A stretch of DNA of 64,000 nt from Tritrichomonas musculus. Lineage: Eukaryota; Parabasalia; Tritrichomonadida; Tritrichomonadidae. How positions within the stretch are numbered: position 1 is the first letter of the stretch; every line of letters begins with the position of its first letter. This document shows positions 1 through 9,643 of this stretch, piece by piece. Both the position numbers and the translations under genes were made by a program. Where the stretch lies: the NCBI GenBank assembly GCA_039105265.1, contig JAPFFF010000001.1, forward strand, positions 10,230,001-10,294,000, read 5' to 3'. The notes under the pieces are model-generated. The model was not told the origin of the DNA. It made no database searches and worked only from the letters and a program-made list of their open reading frames with translations.

Positions 1-1
1 T

Positions 2-2902
2 GATTTGGTAAATCAATATCAAAATCAAAATCAGCATATAGATTCCAATATACAGCATACCAATTTCATGAATGATAGGTCTTTTAATATTGATCATGAT
101 GAAAGATATTATTGGTCAGCCCTCTTTCATAGATGGGTTTTATTAACAGAAAGTGGGTATTCATTTGATGATTTTCCATCAGGCTGGAGAACAAATAGAA
201 GCTTTGATGCGCCTCCTTCATTTATATTTGATGTTGACAGACAAAACTGGATTCAGATTATGATTACTGATTTTGATAATAAATGTCAAGGTTGGAGGAA
301 TAATGAAGATAGAATGAGTGTGGCTGTGTATACAGCCTTTATGGCAAACAATACAAAAAACAAAGAAGGAGATATAGTATGGGATGAAAATGAAAATGAA
401 TGGATATACTGCAATAGTGCTGTTAGCCCTTTGAGTATAGATAGTCCTTCGGACATAGCGATGCATAGCATCGATATCGGCACACCACCAAAACAGCCCG
501 ATGGGTCTATTTCAATTCCAGGGTCAGACCTTGAATCGTTCAAGAAAGCATTAGAAGTATATGGAAACAAATATATCGAACCACCAAAGAATTATCAATT
601 TAATAGAGAAAAACCAATATATGGAGATGTTAATATCAAAGCAAATTTAAATGTTAATGGATTAATAAATGGAGTAGATATATCAAATTTATCTTCGGGA
701 GGGGATATTACCACATCTAATTTTACTTATCAATCTGGCTTTCCCAAATATATTCTCACCAATAATTTGCTCAGCACAGATACTTTTAGATTATTTGATA
801 GAGACTTTAAGATGATGGTGATAGGTGGTACAGAAGAAATACAAGAACAAATAAAAGATACTCAGGGAAGGATAAATATATTTAAAATAATTCTTCGAAA
901 CAATATTATGATGAATGCTAATGGAAAAATAATTAAAGAGTTCTATATCTATGCAGAAGATGGAAAAATATATAACCCAGTCCTCATTCACAATACCGAG
1001 CATGATGAAACCCGGCTTAGTTATTTCCATGAAACGACAACAAATAAATTATATATTGCTCATGATGAAGGGGTTAGAATTGATTCTTATGATTTATATC
1101 TCAAGGGAGAGCTAAGTATAATGTATTTATTGCCTCAAGACTCTTTGGTAGCTGTTGAGCCAACAATAAAGTGTGATACAATAGAGGCTAAGAATGCTCT
1201 TAAATTACATAATTCTGATATTATTTATTTATATAAACCAACAAAAATTACTGACGCTACAATAGGAGATAAAGAATATTATAAAATGATATATGAAATC
1301 CCAGATGATTACCATCTCATCGAAGGCTTCAAATTCAAATTCAAGGAGTATTGCTTCGGTAATTCATGGGAATTAGAATGGAAGGAAGATAAATGGACAG
1401 GCAATAATTTGAGCGGAAGATTAGGAGGGAGTGTCATTAACAAATTAAATAAAAGAAACACAGGGTATTATCATAATGATAATAGAACACATTTATGCTA
1501 TGCAATGATGAAAAATGATGATATACACAACGAAATAATACCGAGAGGAGAGAAGGGTATATTGTATAGCTTATATGCACTCGCTAGTAAAGAAGGAAAA
1601 TTAGAAACCAAATTATTGTTAAACAATGATGAAATTATAAATGGGGATGAAAATCATATTAGTTGTTGGGTGTTTGAGATGGGAGGACATAATAAAGAGA
1701 CATATGAAGGCTATGATTTGGTAGGTGTTGAGTGTAGATTATTTAATTATGAGGCTAATATAATTAAATTTAATGAATTAATTCCTAAAATCTCCAGAGT
1801 ATATTTAGATATTTATTTGCCAAAATCATCTACTCCTACCCGACTAACATTCAAAATATTACCACAAATACTTCATGTTTATGGACAGCTGAATGGAAAT
1901 GTTGATTTGATAGGAGATTTGGACACAATAGATAGAATAGCCTGTGATTGGACAGATAGTTTTATCAATCCTGAGGAAAGGAATATTGAAATATATTTAC
2001 GAAAGAGCATGGCAGACCCCTTCGAAGAAATGAATTGGGATGGTAAAATGAATCCCTTTGAATATATTATCAGGCAACAATTTTATGAGATATACCCCAA
2101 TCCTAATGCAGCTACCACTTTGTATACAGATTATAATATATGCTCATCCAAAATTATTACTGCCGACAATATTACTACGATGAGAAGTGATTTAAATTTG
2201 GTAAGTAATAACTTTGATGTTTTATCATATGACTTCAATAAATTGGAGAATAAAGTTGGCCAAATGGATAGGAGATTAATAACAGTCGAAGATAAGACTG
2301 AACATTTAATTTCAGATATGAAGTCAATAAAGATTGTTGAAGGGATTTCTTTAGCCTTCACTATAGCAGGTGGAATAGTTGGTGGAGGCTTAGCTTTATC
2401 ATCGATGGGCATTACATTTGGAGGAGCAGAAGCGTCATCAGAAGTAGCAGTAGCAGCGACAACAATAACTCATGCTAGGACATCATTTTTATTGGAAGAG
2501 TCATATTTTAGCGGCGCTTCTCGGCTAAGAAAATTTGACCCTTGGTCTAGGACAATTTCAGACACAAATAAAGTATTAGAATGGTGTGATGAAGGGTTAG
2601 ATGAATTAGAAGAGATTACTTTCGAAAATGATTTTGACGATCCAGACAAGGGGGTAATGACTCTTCAGGCAACATTTAATTTATGTAATATTTTCAGAGA
2701 TTCTTTGAAGCCTGTTTTCAAAATATTAGCTAACGAAATAAAATCTGTTCAAAGCACAAAGCATCCCCTAGATGATATAGATATGACTGCTTATATTACA
2801 AAATTGGAAGTCAAAGAAATGCTGGAGCAAAAGGATTTATATATCGATTCATTGGAGAAAAGGATTGCTGCATTGGAGAAGAAGTGTGCAAATATTGAGT
2901 AG
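2..2902 (+). CDS. Fibre-like virion protein of a virus-like element, 5' part outside window
   Basis: The frame is already open at the first base, so the true start lies upstream. About 965 residues are visible. Near residues 205-230 there is a short 'NLNVNGLINGVDISN' stretch of the kind seen in phage tail fibres. The middle shares three blocks with the next gene: one around LRNN..NGK..KEFYIYA.DGK, one around NALKLH.SD..YLYKPT, and one around PFEYII.QQFYEIYPNPNAA. The C-terminus has a coiled coil, a glycine-rich hydrophobic segment (about 785-825), then a final leucine-heptad coil. This order suggests a trimeric fibre or attachment protein; the role is inferred. Codons are AT-rich, unlike the Polinton further right. 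Treated as part of an old virus-like element running off the left edge; this copy looks open. Confidence 0.55.
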   Translation, partial: DLVNQYQNQNQHIDSNIQHTNFMNDRSFNIDHDERYYWSALFHRWVLLTESGYSFDDFPSGWRTNRSFDAPPSFIFDVDRQNWIQIMITDFDNKCQGWRNNEDRMSVAVYTAFMANNTKNKEGDIVWDENENEWIYCNSAVSPLSIDSPSDIAMHSIDIGTPPKQPDGSISIPGSDLESFKKALEVYGNKYIEPPKNYQFNREKPIYGDVNIKANLNVNGLINGVDISNLSSGGDITTSNFTYQSGFPKYILTNNLLSTDTFRLFDRDFKMMVIGGTEEIQEQIKDTQGRINIFKIILRNNIMMNANGKIIKEFYIYAEDGKIYNPVLIHNTEHDETRLSYFHETTTNKLYIAHDEGVRIDSYDLYLKGELSIMYLLPQDSLVAVEPTIKCDTIEAKNALKLHNSDIIYLYKPTKITDATIGDKEYYKMIYEIPDDYHLIEGFKFKFKEYCFGNSWELEWKEDKWTGNNLSGRLGGSVINKLNKRNTGYYHNDNRTHLCYAMMKNDDIHNEIIPRGEKGILYSLYALASKEGKLETKLLLNNDEIINGDENHISCWVFEMGGHNKETYEGYDLVGVECRLFNYEANIIKFNELIPKISRVYLDIYLPKSSTPTRLTFKILPQILHVYGQLNGNVDLIGDLDTIDRIACDWTDSFINPEERNIEIYLRKSMADPFEEMNWDGKMNPFEYIIRQQFYEIYPNPNAATTLYTDYNICSSKIITADNITTMRSDLNLVSNNFDVLSYDFNKLENKVGQMDRRLITVEDKTEHLISDMKSIKIVEGISLAFTIAGGIVGGGLALSSMGITFGGAEASSEVAVAATTITHARTSFLLEESYFSGASRLRKFDPWSRTISDTNKVLEWCDEGLDELEEITFENDFDDPDKGVMTLQATFNLCNIFRDSLKPVFKILANEIKSVQSTKHPLDDIDMTAYITKLEVKEMLEQKDLYIDSLEKRIAALEKKCANIE

Positions 2903-2930
2903 AATAGGGAAATATTTTTTTGGGTTTGAA

Positions 2931-5900
2931 ATGGCAGCAACAACAACAAAATTCATCGGAGATATACAATTCAAGGTAGGAGACAGCACTCGTAAAGCAA
3001 GCCAGTTATTAACCCTAAGTGATTTAGATGGATATGTTCAGACAGGCCATTTATTCAATGAAGTAGATGGCATACCAGAATTTAATATCAAAAATAATAA
3101 TATACAATACGAGTCATTTGAGTCATCAACAACCCAATATCATATTCTTAAATTTGTTAATATACCTGAGGATTTCATGAATAAAGTGAAGGAAATAACA
3201 GCCCAAACTAATCTTTTCAAAGTTGTTTTGAGAAAAAATATTATATACGATACGAATGGAAATTTAGTGAAGGAATTCTTTATTTATGCCAAGGATGGAA
3301 AGGTTTATTGCCCTCTCATAACCAAAAGCAGTAATGGCTGTTCTATAAATAACAGCACTATATTTGAATACATCAACATAGCTTTCGATTCTAGCCTCGA
3401 TTTTAATCCCTATTCCCTTTGGTTGAATGGTGAGTTGAGTATAATGAATGAATATCTTACTGATAGTTTACAAACAGAGAAGGCAATAAAATGTTCAATT
3501 ATCAAGGCTGATAATGCTTTGAAGCTTCATAAAAGTGATGTATTGTATCTCTATAAACCCACACTAACTAGTGAAGTCCAAATAGATGATAAAATGTATT
3601 GGCTACTGCAATGGAATATAGACGATAATTACAATATACCTAGCGGCTTGGAATTTAAGTTTAGTGAATATTGTTTTGGTAATAAATGGATTTTAAGCTG
3701 GGATGGAACTAAGTGGGTAGGAGATAATATACAAGGAAACATAAACGGAAATATAAAAAATGCATTAAATAAAGAGAATGAACATGGAGAGGATGGAACA
3801 TATATTAGAATCAAGAGAAGTGAAAGAAATAAAATGTTGATTAAAAAGCCTGATGACTATTCTATTGATAATCTCCTACATTATATGATACATGGAGGGA
3901 AATGTAAATTGGACTGTAAATTGAAACTAAAGACGGGTGAGATAGAAAGCTTTTCAAAATATGGATTGGGCTATCAAACAAGTAATGGAGGAATAAATGT
4001 TGATGGATATGATATTGAAGCTATAAGATGCTATAAAGCAAACGGTACAGGGAGCGAATTAGATATTTCTAAAGTGGAAGAATTTTTACTTGATATCACT
4101 TTGGACGGCACCATCAAGGCAAACAGATTTTCTATGAGGCCTACTGGAAAAATATTTGACCCCAAGAGTGATAAGAAATGGTATTTCATCACTGGTATAT
4201 TAGATTCGTGTGAAAAAGTAGAATATTGTTATGCTTCATCTACCCCTAATGACTCACGAAATATTAGAATCTATTTATTCAAAGAATATGTTGACCCGAT
4301 AGATGAGGTCAATTGGGACCCTACAACAAACCCCTTCGAATATATTATCAAACAACAATTTTATGAGATATATCCCAATCCTAATGCTGCAACAACATTA
4401 TATACAGACTATAACATTACCTCGTCCAAAATTATTACTGCCGACAATATTACTACAATGAGAAGTGATTTAAATATGGTAAGCAATAATGTTGATGTGA
4501 TAAGTTATGACGTCCAGGAAATGAGCACGACAATGGAAAGCCTCAAAGGAAGAGTATCAAGAGCAGAAACAATAACTCAGCATCTAGAAGAAGATGTTGA
4601 TAAATTAAGAATTGTGTCATGGACAGCTTTAGCTTTTGGAGTAGCTGGAACGGCAGGTTCTATGGGCTCTATAGGCATGCAGCTTTTTCCCGAAGGAATT
4701 AGTTTTCCAACCATAAATGGAGGTGGATTTTTGAAGAGAATTTTCTCTAACAAATCAACGAAAGGCATGAGTGATTTGTTGCGGTCATCTATTAATTTTA
4801 TGTCTGGGACCATCGCTAGGTCTATTACAAAAGATATTACTCCAATAATTATGTGGTGTGAAGAAGAATATAAACCATTAGATGATATAAAATTTGAAGA
4901 TGAAAATGATAATCCTGACAGTGGAGCCTTAACTTTAAGTGGGGCAATGGATATTGGTAATATATTTAGAGATTCTTTGAAGCCTGCATTTAAATTACTT
5001 GCCGAAAAAGTAAATGAACTAGAAGCTGAATTTAATAATTTCCCTACTGTTGATGAAGTAAATGAGGCGTTGGAGAAAGTAAAGAGTGAGATTCCTGCCG
5101 CCGTAGATTTATCAAAATATCGAGAAAAAAATGATTTGATATATAAAGAATCTATTGATGTGCCTTTTGAAAATGTACAAGATAGCTCAGGAACGTGGGA
5201 AGTCAAAATAAAATTGACTAGGGGAACTCATCTTGTTGGGACAATATCAAATAACGATGGCTTTGTAAAAGAGTTTGATTATTTGTTTGATTATAATGGT
5301 GTTATTACTGAAGATGGAGATGTTAATGTCGATTTTGAAATTGACGGAACAACTTATTACTTAACTTATTATAAAAGTGATAGTAATGGTCTGTGCTTTT
5401 ATATCGATAACGGGGAAGACTATTTTGATACCAAATTAATATTAGCGGAAAAAATATTGAATCAAGATAAAATAGCATTGACAACAGAGTTGGCCCTTGC
5501 TATTGAGCAAGTGAAAAGTGAGATTCCTGAACCTGTTGATTTGACCAATTATGCTTTGAAAAGCGAAAATGAAGAATTGAAGACAAGGATAGAAAACTTA
5601 GAGACAAGATTAGCAGCATTAGAGAATAAATTAACACGAATTAACTATACATTCAACATACCAAATAGTACTAGCATTCGTTATCAATTTGACCAACAAC
5701 TTGATGTATATGAAGCTATGCTCTATTTGACATATCATGAAAACAAAAATAATGTTGCTAGTGATAAAGAAATCAAAATCAATATATCATTCAATGTTAA
5801 TAATACTCCTAAGTATGAATATCAATGCGAACCAAATAAGATATGGATAAACAATATTGAATTTCCATTAAATAGTAGCAATTTTATTGTCAATGCAACA

Positions 5901-5993
5901 GCTAATTTTATATTGATAAATACAACATTCTTTACATCAAATGGTATCTTAGCTGAAGATAACACCAAGAATGAAATACATTCATTACTATAA
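2931..5993 (+). CDS. Paralogous fibre-like virion protein, second of tandem pair
   Basis: The product is 1020 residues from the ATG at 2931, the first ATG after the previous stop; the frame is open further upstream but only with non-ATG codons. The 28-nt gap holds AATATTTTTTTGGG just before the ATG, resembling the start motif of the Polinton genes to the right. The middle third repeats the shared blocks of the upstream gene, so the two arose by tandem duplication. After the YEIYPNPNAATTLYTDYN block come a coiled coil, a hydrophobic Gly/Ala segment, acidic coils, a beta-rich insertion, a second coil (ENEELKTRIENLETRLAALE) and a beta-rich C-terminal domain of about 115 residues not present upstream. 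That terminal domain could be a knob or receptor-binding tip. I recognise no enzyme motif. Role inferred from architecture. Confidence 0.55.
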   Translation: MAATTTKFIGDIQFKVGDSTRKASQLLTLSDLDGYVQTGHLFNEVDGIPEFNIKNNNIQYESFESSTTQYHILKFVNIPEDFMNKVKEITAQTNLFKVVLRKNIIYDTNGNLVKEFFIYAKDGKVYCPLITKSSNGCSINNSTIFEYINIAFDSSLDFNPYSLWLNGELSIMNEYLTDSLQTEKAIKCSIIKADNALKLHKSDVLYLYKPTLTSEVQIDDKMYWLLQWNIDDNYNIPSGLEFKFSEYCFGNKWILSWDGTKWVGDNIQGNINGNIKNALNKENEHGEDGTYIRIKRSERNKMLIKKPDDYSIDNLLHYMIHGGKCKLDCKLKLKTGEIESFSKYGLGYQTSNGGINVDGYDIEAIRCYKANGTGSELDISKVEEFLLDITLDGTIKANRFSMRPTGKIFDPKSDKKWYFITGILDSCEKVEYCYASSTPNDSRNIRIYLFKEYVDPIDEVNWDPTTNPFEYIIKQQFYEIYPNPNAATTLYTDYNITSSKIITADNITTMRSDLNMVSNNVDVISYDVQEMSTTMESLKGRVSRAETITQHLEEDVDKLRIVSWTALAFGVAGTAGSMGSIGMQLFPEGISFPTINGGGFLKRIFSNKSTKGMSDLLRSSINFMSGTIARSITKDITPIIMWCEEEYKPLDDIKFEDENDNPDSGALTLSGAMDIGNIFRDSLKPAFKLLAEKVNELEAEFNNFPTVDEVNEALEKVKSEIPAAVDLSKYREKNDLIYKESIDVPFENVQDSSGTWEVKIKLTRGTHLVGTISNNDGFVKEFDYLFDYNGVITEDGDVNVDFEIDGTTYYLTYYKSDSNGLCFYIDNGEDYFDTKLILAEKILNQDKIALTTELALAIEQVKSEIPEPVDLTNYALKSENEELKTRIENLETRLAALENKLTRINYTFNIPNSTSIRYQFDQQLDVYEAMLYLTYHENKNNVASDKEIKINISFNVNNTPKYEYQCEPNKIWINNIEFPLNSSNFIVNATANFILINTTFFTSNGILAEDNTKNEIHSLL

Positions 5994-6829
5994 AGTAAGC
6001 ATATTCTATAGGGATTGGTGTTTGTTCTTCAGCTGGATTGAGCGTCGGGTACATTTCAATCATTATAAAACAACTTCTTGATTCGAAGGGATATCTTAAC
6101 AAAAAATGGTTGGGATTTCTTGACGGAACGTTAAGAAATCACGCCATTTATATATACTACTACATATAATAAAAAAGATTCTATATTAGCGAACGACATT
6201 AGGAGTGAGCCTCCCTAGGTGTTTAGATATATAGCCCGAAGGTAATCTGAGCCCCCCCAGCGGGGGGGACGAGAGGGGGGGAGAGAACAAAAAAGAAAAA
6301 GATTTTGCGTAAGCAAAAGAGGGGGGATGCATGCTGGGCTTTAGCCCAGACCATCCGGGGGATATGCCCCCGGTGGGATTTATCCCACAAATTCATTTAG
6401 GTCGATTTTTTTGGGCTAAAATAATTTTGATAACGAGACGATAAAAGTATGAGTTTGGATTTTTTTTGCTGCGAACTTTTTGAATGTGGGGGCCTTTTGA
6501 GGGGGTCCAGGGGTGCGAACCCCTGGAGTAGTGGGGTGCGGAGCCTCTGCGGAGCCCCCAAGTATAGGCTTGGCGGTAGCGGAGCCTATACTATACTACT
6601 TCGTGAGAATCGTTCAAACAGGACCAGATTGGCATGGTGACTTGAATCTACGATTTTATCATTTTGATATTTTCGGTAGCTATTTCTAACTGCTTTATGT
6701 GCTCTCAAATAAAAAAAAAAGTTATTAGTCATTTTTCAATAAAAAAAAATAACTATGAATATAAGTATTGTATTCCAAAATGGACTGGAAAAGACTTCTA
6801 GATTATATTTAAAATAAGATAAATAGAAA
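5994..6829. repeat. Block of perfect hairpins, GC-rich in its second half
   Basis: There is no gene here. Hairpins read directly: about 6114-6140 (GATTTCTT arm, one wobble pair), 6252-6268 (C7/G7), 6303-6318 (TTTTGC-GTAA-GCAAAA), 6334-6349 (CTGGGCT-TT-AGCCCAG), 6355-6373 (CCGGGGG/CCCCCGG), 6373-6388 (GTGGGAT-TT-ATCCCAC), 6506-6527 (TCCAGGGG/CCCCTGGA) and 6561-6592 (AGTATAGGCT/AGCCTATACT, 10-bp stem). GCGGAGCC occurs three times between 6539 and 6586. The block stands out from its AT-rich surroundings and directly follows the fibre genes. It may be the end zone of that element, or terminator/processing hairpins. Confidence 0.75.
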
Positions 6830-6901
6830 TGCGATGTGGAACAAGAGGTAGTTCATGAGATTCATGCTCTCAGAGTTGATGGTTCGAATCCGTCCATCGC
6901 A
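6830..6901 (+). tRNA. tRNA-Met (anticodon CAT)
   Basis: A 72-nt cloverleaf. The acceptor TGCGATG pairs fully with CATCGCA. The D stem is GAAC/GTTC, the anticodon stem TGAGA/TCTCA with loop TTCATGC (anticodon CAT), and the T arm GATGG-TTCGAAT-CCGTC. The B box GGTTCGAATCC is perfect, and a run of about 22 T follows as Pol III terminator. The T loop has T54 and T60, so this is an elongator type rather than a eukaryotic initiator. The first pair is T1-A72 and the TGGAACA..GGTAGTTC D region is reminiscent of bacterial Met tRNAs. It could be a host gene or cargo of the adjacent virus-like element. Confidence 0.9.
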
Positions 6902-7087
6902 CTTTTTTTTTTTTTTTTTTTTTTTGTGAATTTAAGTGATATCACTTCATTCCGCAAATTTCAAATATTCTTTCAATGCTTTTAGTTTTGACATATGGTA
7001 TTAGATTTGAATTATGGAGGCATTCGATAATTCTAAAATTATATTTTATAAAACGTATTCAAATTCTATTTATTTTCACATTTGAAT

Positions 7088-7092
7088 CAATT
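7088..7092. repeat. Target-site duplication, left copy (CAATT)
   Basis: CAATT directly abuts the left TIR and recurs at 26455-26459 after the right TIR. If the shared T is counted the duplication could be read as 6 bp. Polintons are known for 5-6 bp duplications. Confidence 0.9.
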
Positions 7093-7595
7093 AGTAGTGT
7101 AGGGGAGGCGCGTCTGACTACAAGATACGAATTCGTCGAAAATGGCCCTTAAATGGGTAGTTACGAGCATGGAAACGCGTTTTTCGAAAGTCCCAAAAAG
7201 AGCCCCAAATGGGCCTTAAATGGGCCGTTTCCGTGACGACAAGCACATCGTCAGAACAGCGGTTTCAGTGACTCCGACGTGACATGTCCATCGTGTATTT
7301 CTCGCGTGAATCGCACACTCGGAGGGTCTAGTTACGATGCTCGAAATGGACGACTACTAGATACGAAATTCGTCGAAAATGGCCCTTAAATGGGTAGTTA
7401 CTGAGAGATCCTCGTTTGTGACCATCCCGTGACGATTTTCGTGGTGGTTATGCCCGGTAAAGAGTCTCGTTAGTGAGTGAAATGGACGACTACTAGATAT
7501 TGTTTATACCTCATGAGCGATAAATAGCGGGGTGGGTGAGTGTGGGTGATCTCGTGGATGGGTGATCTCGTGAGGGGTGTGCATGTGGGGGTGAT
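7093..7595 (+). repeat. Left terminal inverted repeat of Polinton
   Basis: 503 bp, mirrored at 25952-26454 with no difference seen by eye. It contains internal direct repeats: a unit with TTCGTCGAAAATGGCCC followed by TTAAATGGGTAGTTAC occurs twice, AATGGACGACTACTAGATA occurs twice, and GGTGATCTCGTG recurs at the inner edge, where a third copy straddles the TIR boundary. Such sub-terminal repeats are candidate binding sites for the integrase or terminal protein. The first gene starts 37 bp inside, so this TIR also forms its upstream region. Confidence 0.95.
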
Positions 7596-7610
7596 CTCGT
7601 GACCGACCTA

Positions 7611-7632
7611 CCAACTTTTTAGTCGAAACCAA
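7611..7632 (+). promoter_or_regulatory. Polinton start motif upstream of first gene
   Basis: CTTTTTAGTCGAAACCAA immediately precedes the ATG. It nearly matches the CTATTTTTAGTCGAAATCAA before the fibre gene at 12815, showing a common promoter/initiator block. Confidence 0.6.
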
Positions 7633-8742
7633 ATGACCTCGAAGGGTAAAACCGGAATGAAAGAACTGATGGACATTGTCCTTGGGTTGAAGCAAGACGT
7701 GAAGCGCATGAACAGCCTCATCTCTCCACAAGGTGCTCAAAGTTTGGTCGAGAAGCACAATCATTCGAATCCGAATAGTCGATGGGCACTCAAGAAGCTC
7801 GATGTTAATGGACCTGCCGTTCTGAATAACATGCCTGATGTCAACAACGATGGTGTCCCTGATGTAATCATCGTCGACAAGAACAACAACCCAGTCTACG
7901 CGAACGGATACACAACAGTCCAATCCGACTGGCCAAACACTTTGGCATACCATTCAACATATCCCGACAAAGCATCTCGTGCTGAATATAAGCGACGACA
8001 TGACGGTAAAGCCATCACGAAACGTGGCTTCATCAATGACACATTGGGTGTCACCTACTTTGACTACGATAGTGCACAACATCCTGAGCAAATCCGTCAA
8101 GTAGGTACCGTCATCGGAACTAACCTTTCTCAGACTCCTCAATGGTACCAGAACGTATTGGAGAACCCCAAGAGTGGCTATCGAATGAAGAAGCCTCGTA
8201 AACAATCCGCTTACGAGATGTTCAACAAGTACGTCTTCACTGATGCCTTCAATGCTGCTATCGCTCAGATCGAAGATGCCCATCACACCACCATTCCTGG
8301 GCAACATAAGATGGTCCTCCATTCGAAGTTATGCGGTAGTTACTGGAAGTCTCAGATCAAAGCCGCATTGAATCTCCCAGACGATATTCCTGATGACCAA
8401 TTCGACAAGATCAAGCGTAAGAAGAACTCACAACCAAGCATCGAAAACAAGGTCTATTCATTAATGCTCGCCCACAGAGACAACAGTAACACACACGCAT
8501 ACGATACACTGTATTATCGTCTCATCAGGGATATATGCCAAATCTTGAACCTTCAATTGACTCCCGCTCTTCAACCACCTGCCAACTACCCTGACCCTGA
8601 TAGTCTTGATGGTCACGCAGCTTCGTTTATGGGACCATCCTCTTGGGCAGCTCCACCATCATCAGTAGCATCTGCTTGGGCAGCTCCACATTCATCACCA
8701 GAAGCAGTTCCAGTAGACGATGGAGAAGCTTTCTTGGAGTAA
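7633..8742 (+). CDS. Polinton protein of unknown role with a calcium-loop-like motif
   Basis: 369 residues from an ATG supported by the start motif directly upstream. I do not recognise the family. The N-terminus is basic. Around residues 73-85 the sequence DVNNDGVPDVIIVD resembles an EF-hand or dockerin-type calcium loop followed by a beta strand. The middle is rich in Lys and aromatic residues, and the C-terminus is Ala/Ser/Pro-rich and probably disordered. It is first in the rightward block ahead of the packaging ATPase, so a structural or DNA-associated virion role is plausible but inferred. The frame overlaps a longer reading of the ATPase frame, which the motif-based ATPase start at 8792 removes. 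Confidence 0.7.
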   Translation: MTSKGKTGMKELMDIVLGLKQDVKRMNSLISPQGAQSLVEKHNHSNPNSRWALKKLDVNGPAVLNNMPDVNNDGVPDVIIVDKNNNPVYANGYTTVQSDWPNTLAYHSTYPDKASRAEYKRRHDGKAITKRGFINDTLGVTYFDYDSAQHPEQIRQVGTVIGTNLSQTPQWYQNVLENPKSGYRMKKPRKQSAYEMFNKYVFTDAFNAAIAQIEDAHHTTIPGQHKMVLHSKLCGSYWKSQIKAALNLPDDIPDDQFDKIKRKKNSQPSIENKVYSLMLAHRDNSNTHAYDTLYYRLIRDICQILNLQLTPALQPPANYPDPDSLDGHAASFMGPSSWAAPPSSVASAWAAPHSSPEAVPVDDGEAFLE

Positions 8743-8768
8743 GCTGATGAACCACCCACTAGACGATA

Positions 8769-8791
8769 CCTATTTTTATGGCACAGAAACC
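8769..8791 (+). promoter_or_regulatory. Start motif deciding the ATPase start
   Basis: CCTATTTTTATGGCACAGAA lies just before ATG 8792. The frame is open back to an ATG at 8720, but the motif-ATG spacing matches other genes of the element, favouring 8792. Confidence 0.55.
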
Positions 8792-9643
8792 ATGAGTACA
8801 TCTCTGTCAGACATCGTTAAAGACAAGGTCCATGAGGTACTGTCCACTAAGAAGAACGACATGAGTGGAGCCTTCATAGACAAGGTTCATCCAGAGATCA
8901 ACGTTAGATACAACTCCGTTAACGTCATTGTCGGTAAGCAAGGTCAGGGGAAGACAGTCATCGCTTTGGAAGAGATCATCAAGATTGCATTAATGGATAC
9001 TCATCATCTACTCGTCTACGTAACCAAAGATGGGAATGAAAGTGATCGATCCTTCCTCGCCTTGAAATCACTGATAGAACCTCGTTTACCGATCATCACC
9101 ATCAGTGAATCCTCTGCAGAAACAGTCATAGAGAAGCTCATTAAAGCCAAGAACGAGTACTATGCCATCACGAACAACCATCTCGAAGACAAACTAGACG
9201 ACCCCCAACTCAACATCACCCCAAAAGAGATCCATGACCTCTTCGATACCCTCCACATCGATGACTTCCATCGGAAGTACCTCCATACACTCGTCCTCTT
9301 TGATGACATCAGTAACAGCAAACTCTTCACGAATGAGACATCGTACTTCTCTCAGTTACTCCGTCGTTGTCGACACACCAACATGACCTTCTTTCTATTG
9401 ATTCAGGGATGGAAGGGCCTGAAGCCGCACATCAAGAACGAGATCACCACGTTGATGATATTCCCCTGTTTCAACAAACAACAACTGAGGTACATCTATA
9501 GTCAGTCCGCATCGAATCTCTGTTTCGACGACTTCTACGAAAAATATGAGCAGATCATGTCGTTGAAGACCAACTATCCCGACTCCCATCCATATATGGT
9601 CATTCAGGTCGTTGACGGTGGCGAGACGTTCATTCAGGTATGA
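8792..9643 (+). CDS. Polinton genome-packaging ATPase (FtsK/HerA, A32-like)
   Basis: 283 residues from the preferred start. VNVIVGKQGQGKT (residues about 44-55) is a Walker A loop. TLVLFDDISNS (about 170) is a strand ending in the acidic Walker B pair. RRCRHTNMTFFLLIQGW after it fits the sensor/arginine region of A32-type packaging ATPases, with the conserved Q after a hydrophobic strand. These enzymes drive DNA into the capsid. Length matches the Polinton ATPase family (about 250-300). Its 3' end overlaps the leftward 115-residue gene by 14 bp, tail to tail. Confidence 0.85.
   Translation: MSTSLSDIVKDKVHEVLSTKKNDMSGAFIDKVHPEINVRYNSVNVIVGKQGQGKTVIALEEIIKIALMDTHHLLVYVTKDGNESDRSFLALKSLIEPRLPIITISESSAETVIEKLIKAKNEYYAITNNHLEDKLDDPQLNITPKEIHDLFDTLHIDDFHRKYLHTLVLFDDISNSKLFTNETSYFSQLLRRCRHTNMTFFLLIQGWKGLKPHIKNEITTLMIFPCFNKQQLRYIYSQSASNLCFDDFYEKYEQIMSLKTNYPDSHPYMVIQVVDGGETFIQV

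Noticed and set aside
6449-6640. 63-codon open frame in the hairpin block
   Set aside because: It runs through the GC-rich palindromes, has skewed Gly/Arg/Ser composition and no start motif. It is best explained by the repeats.
8720-8791. Longer N-terminus for the packaging ATPase
   Set aside because: It would overlap the upstream gene and contain the start motif. The ATG at 8792 fits the element's usual spacing.
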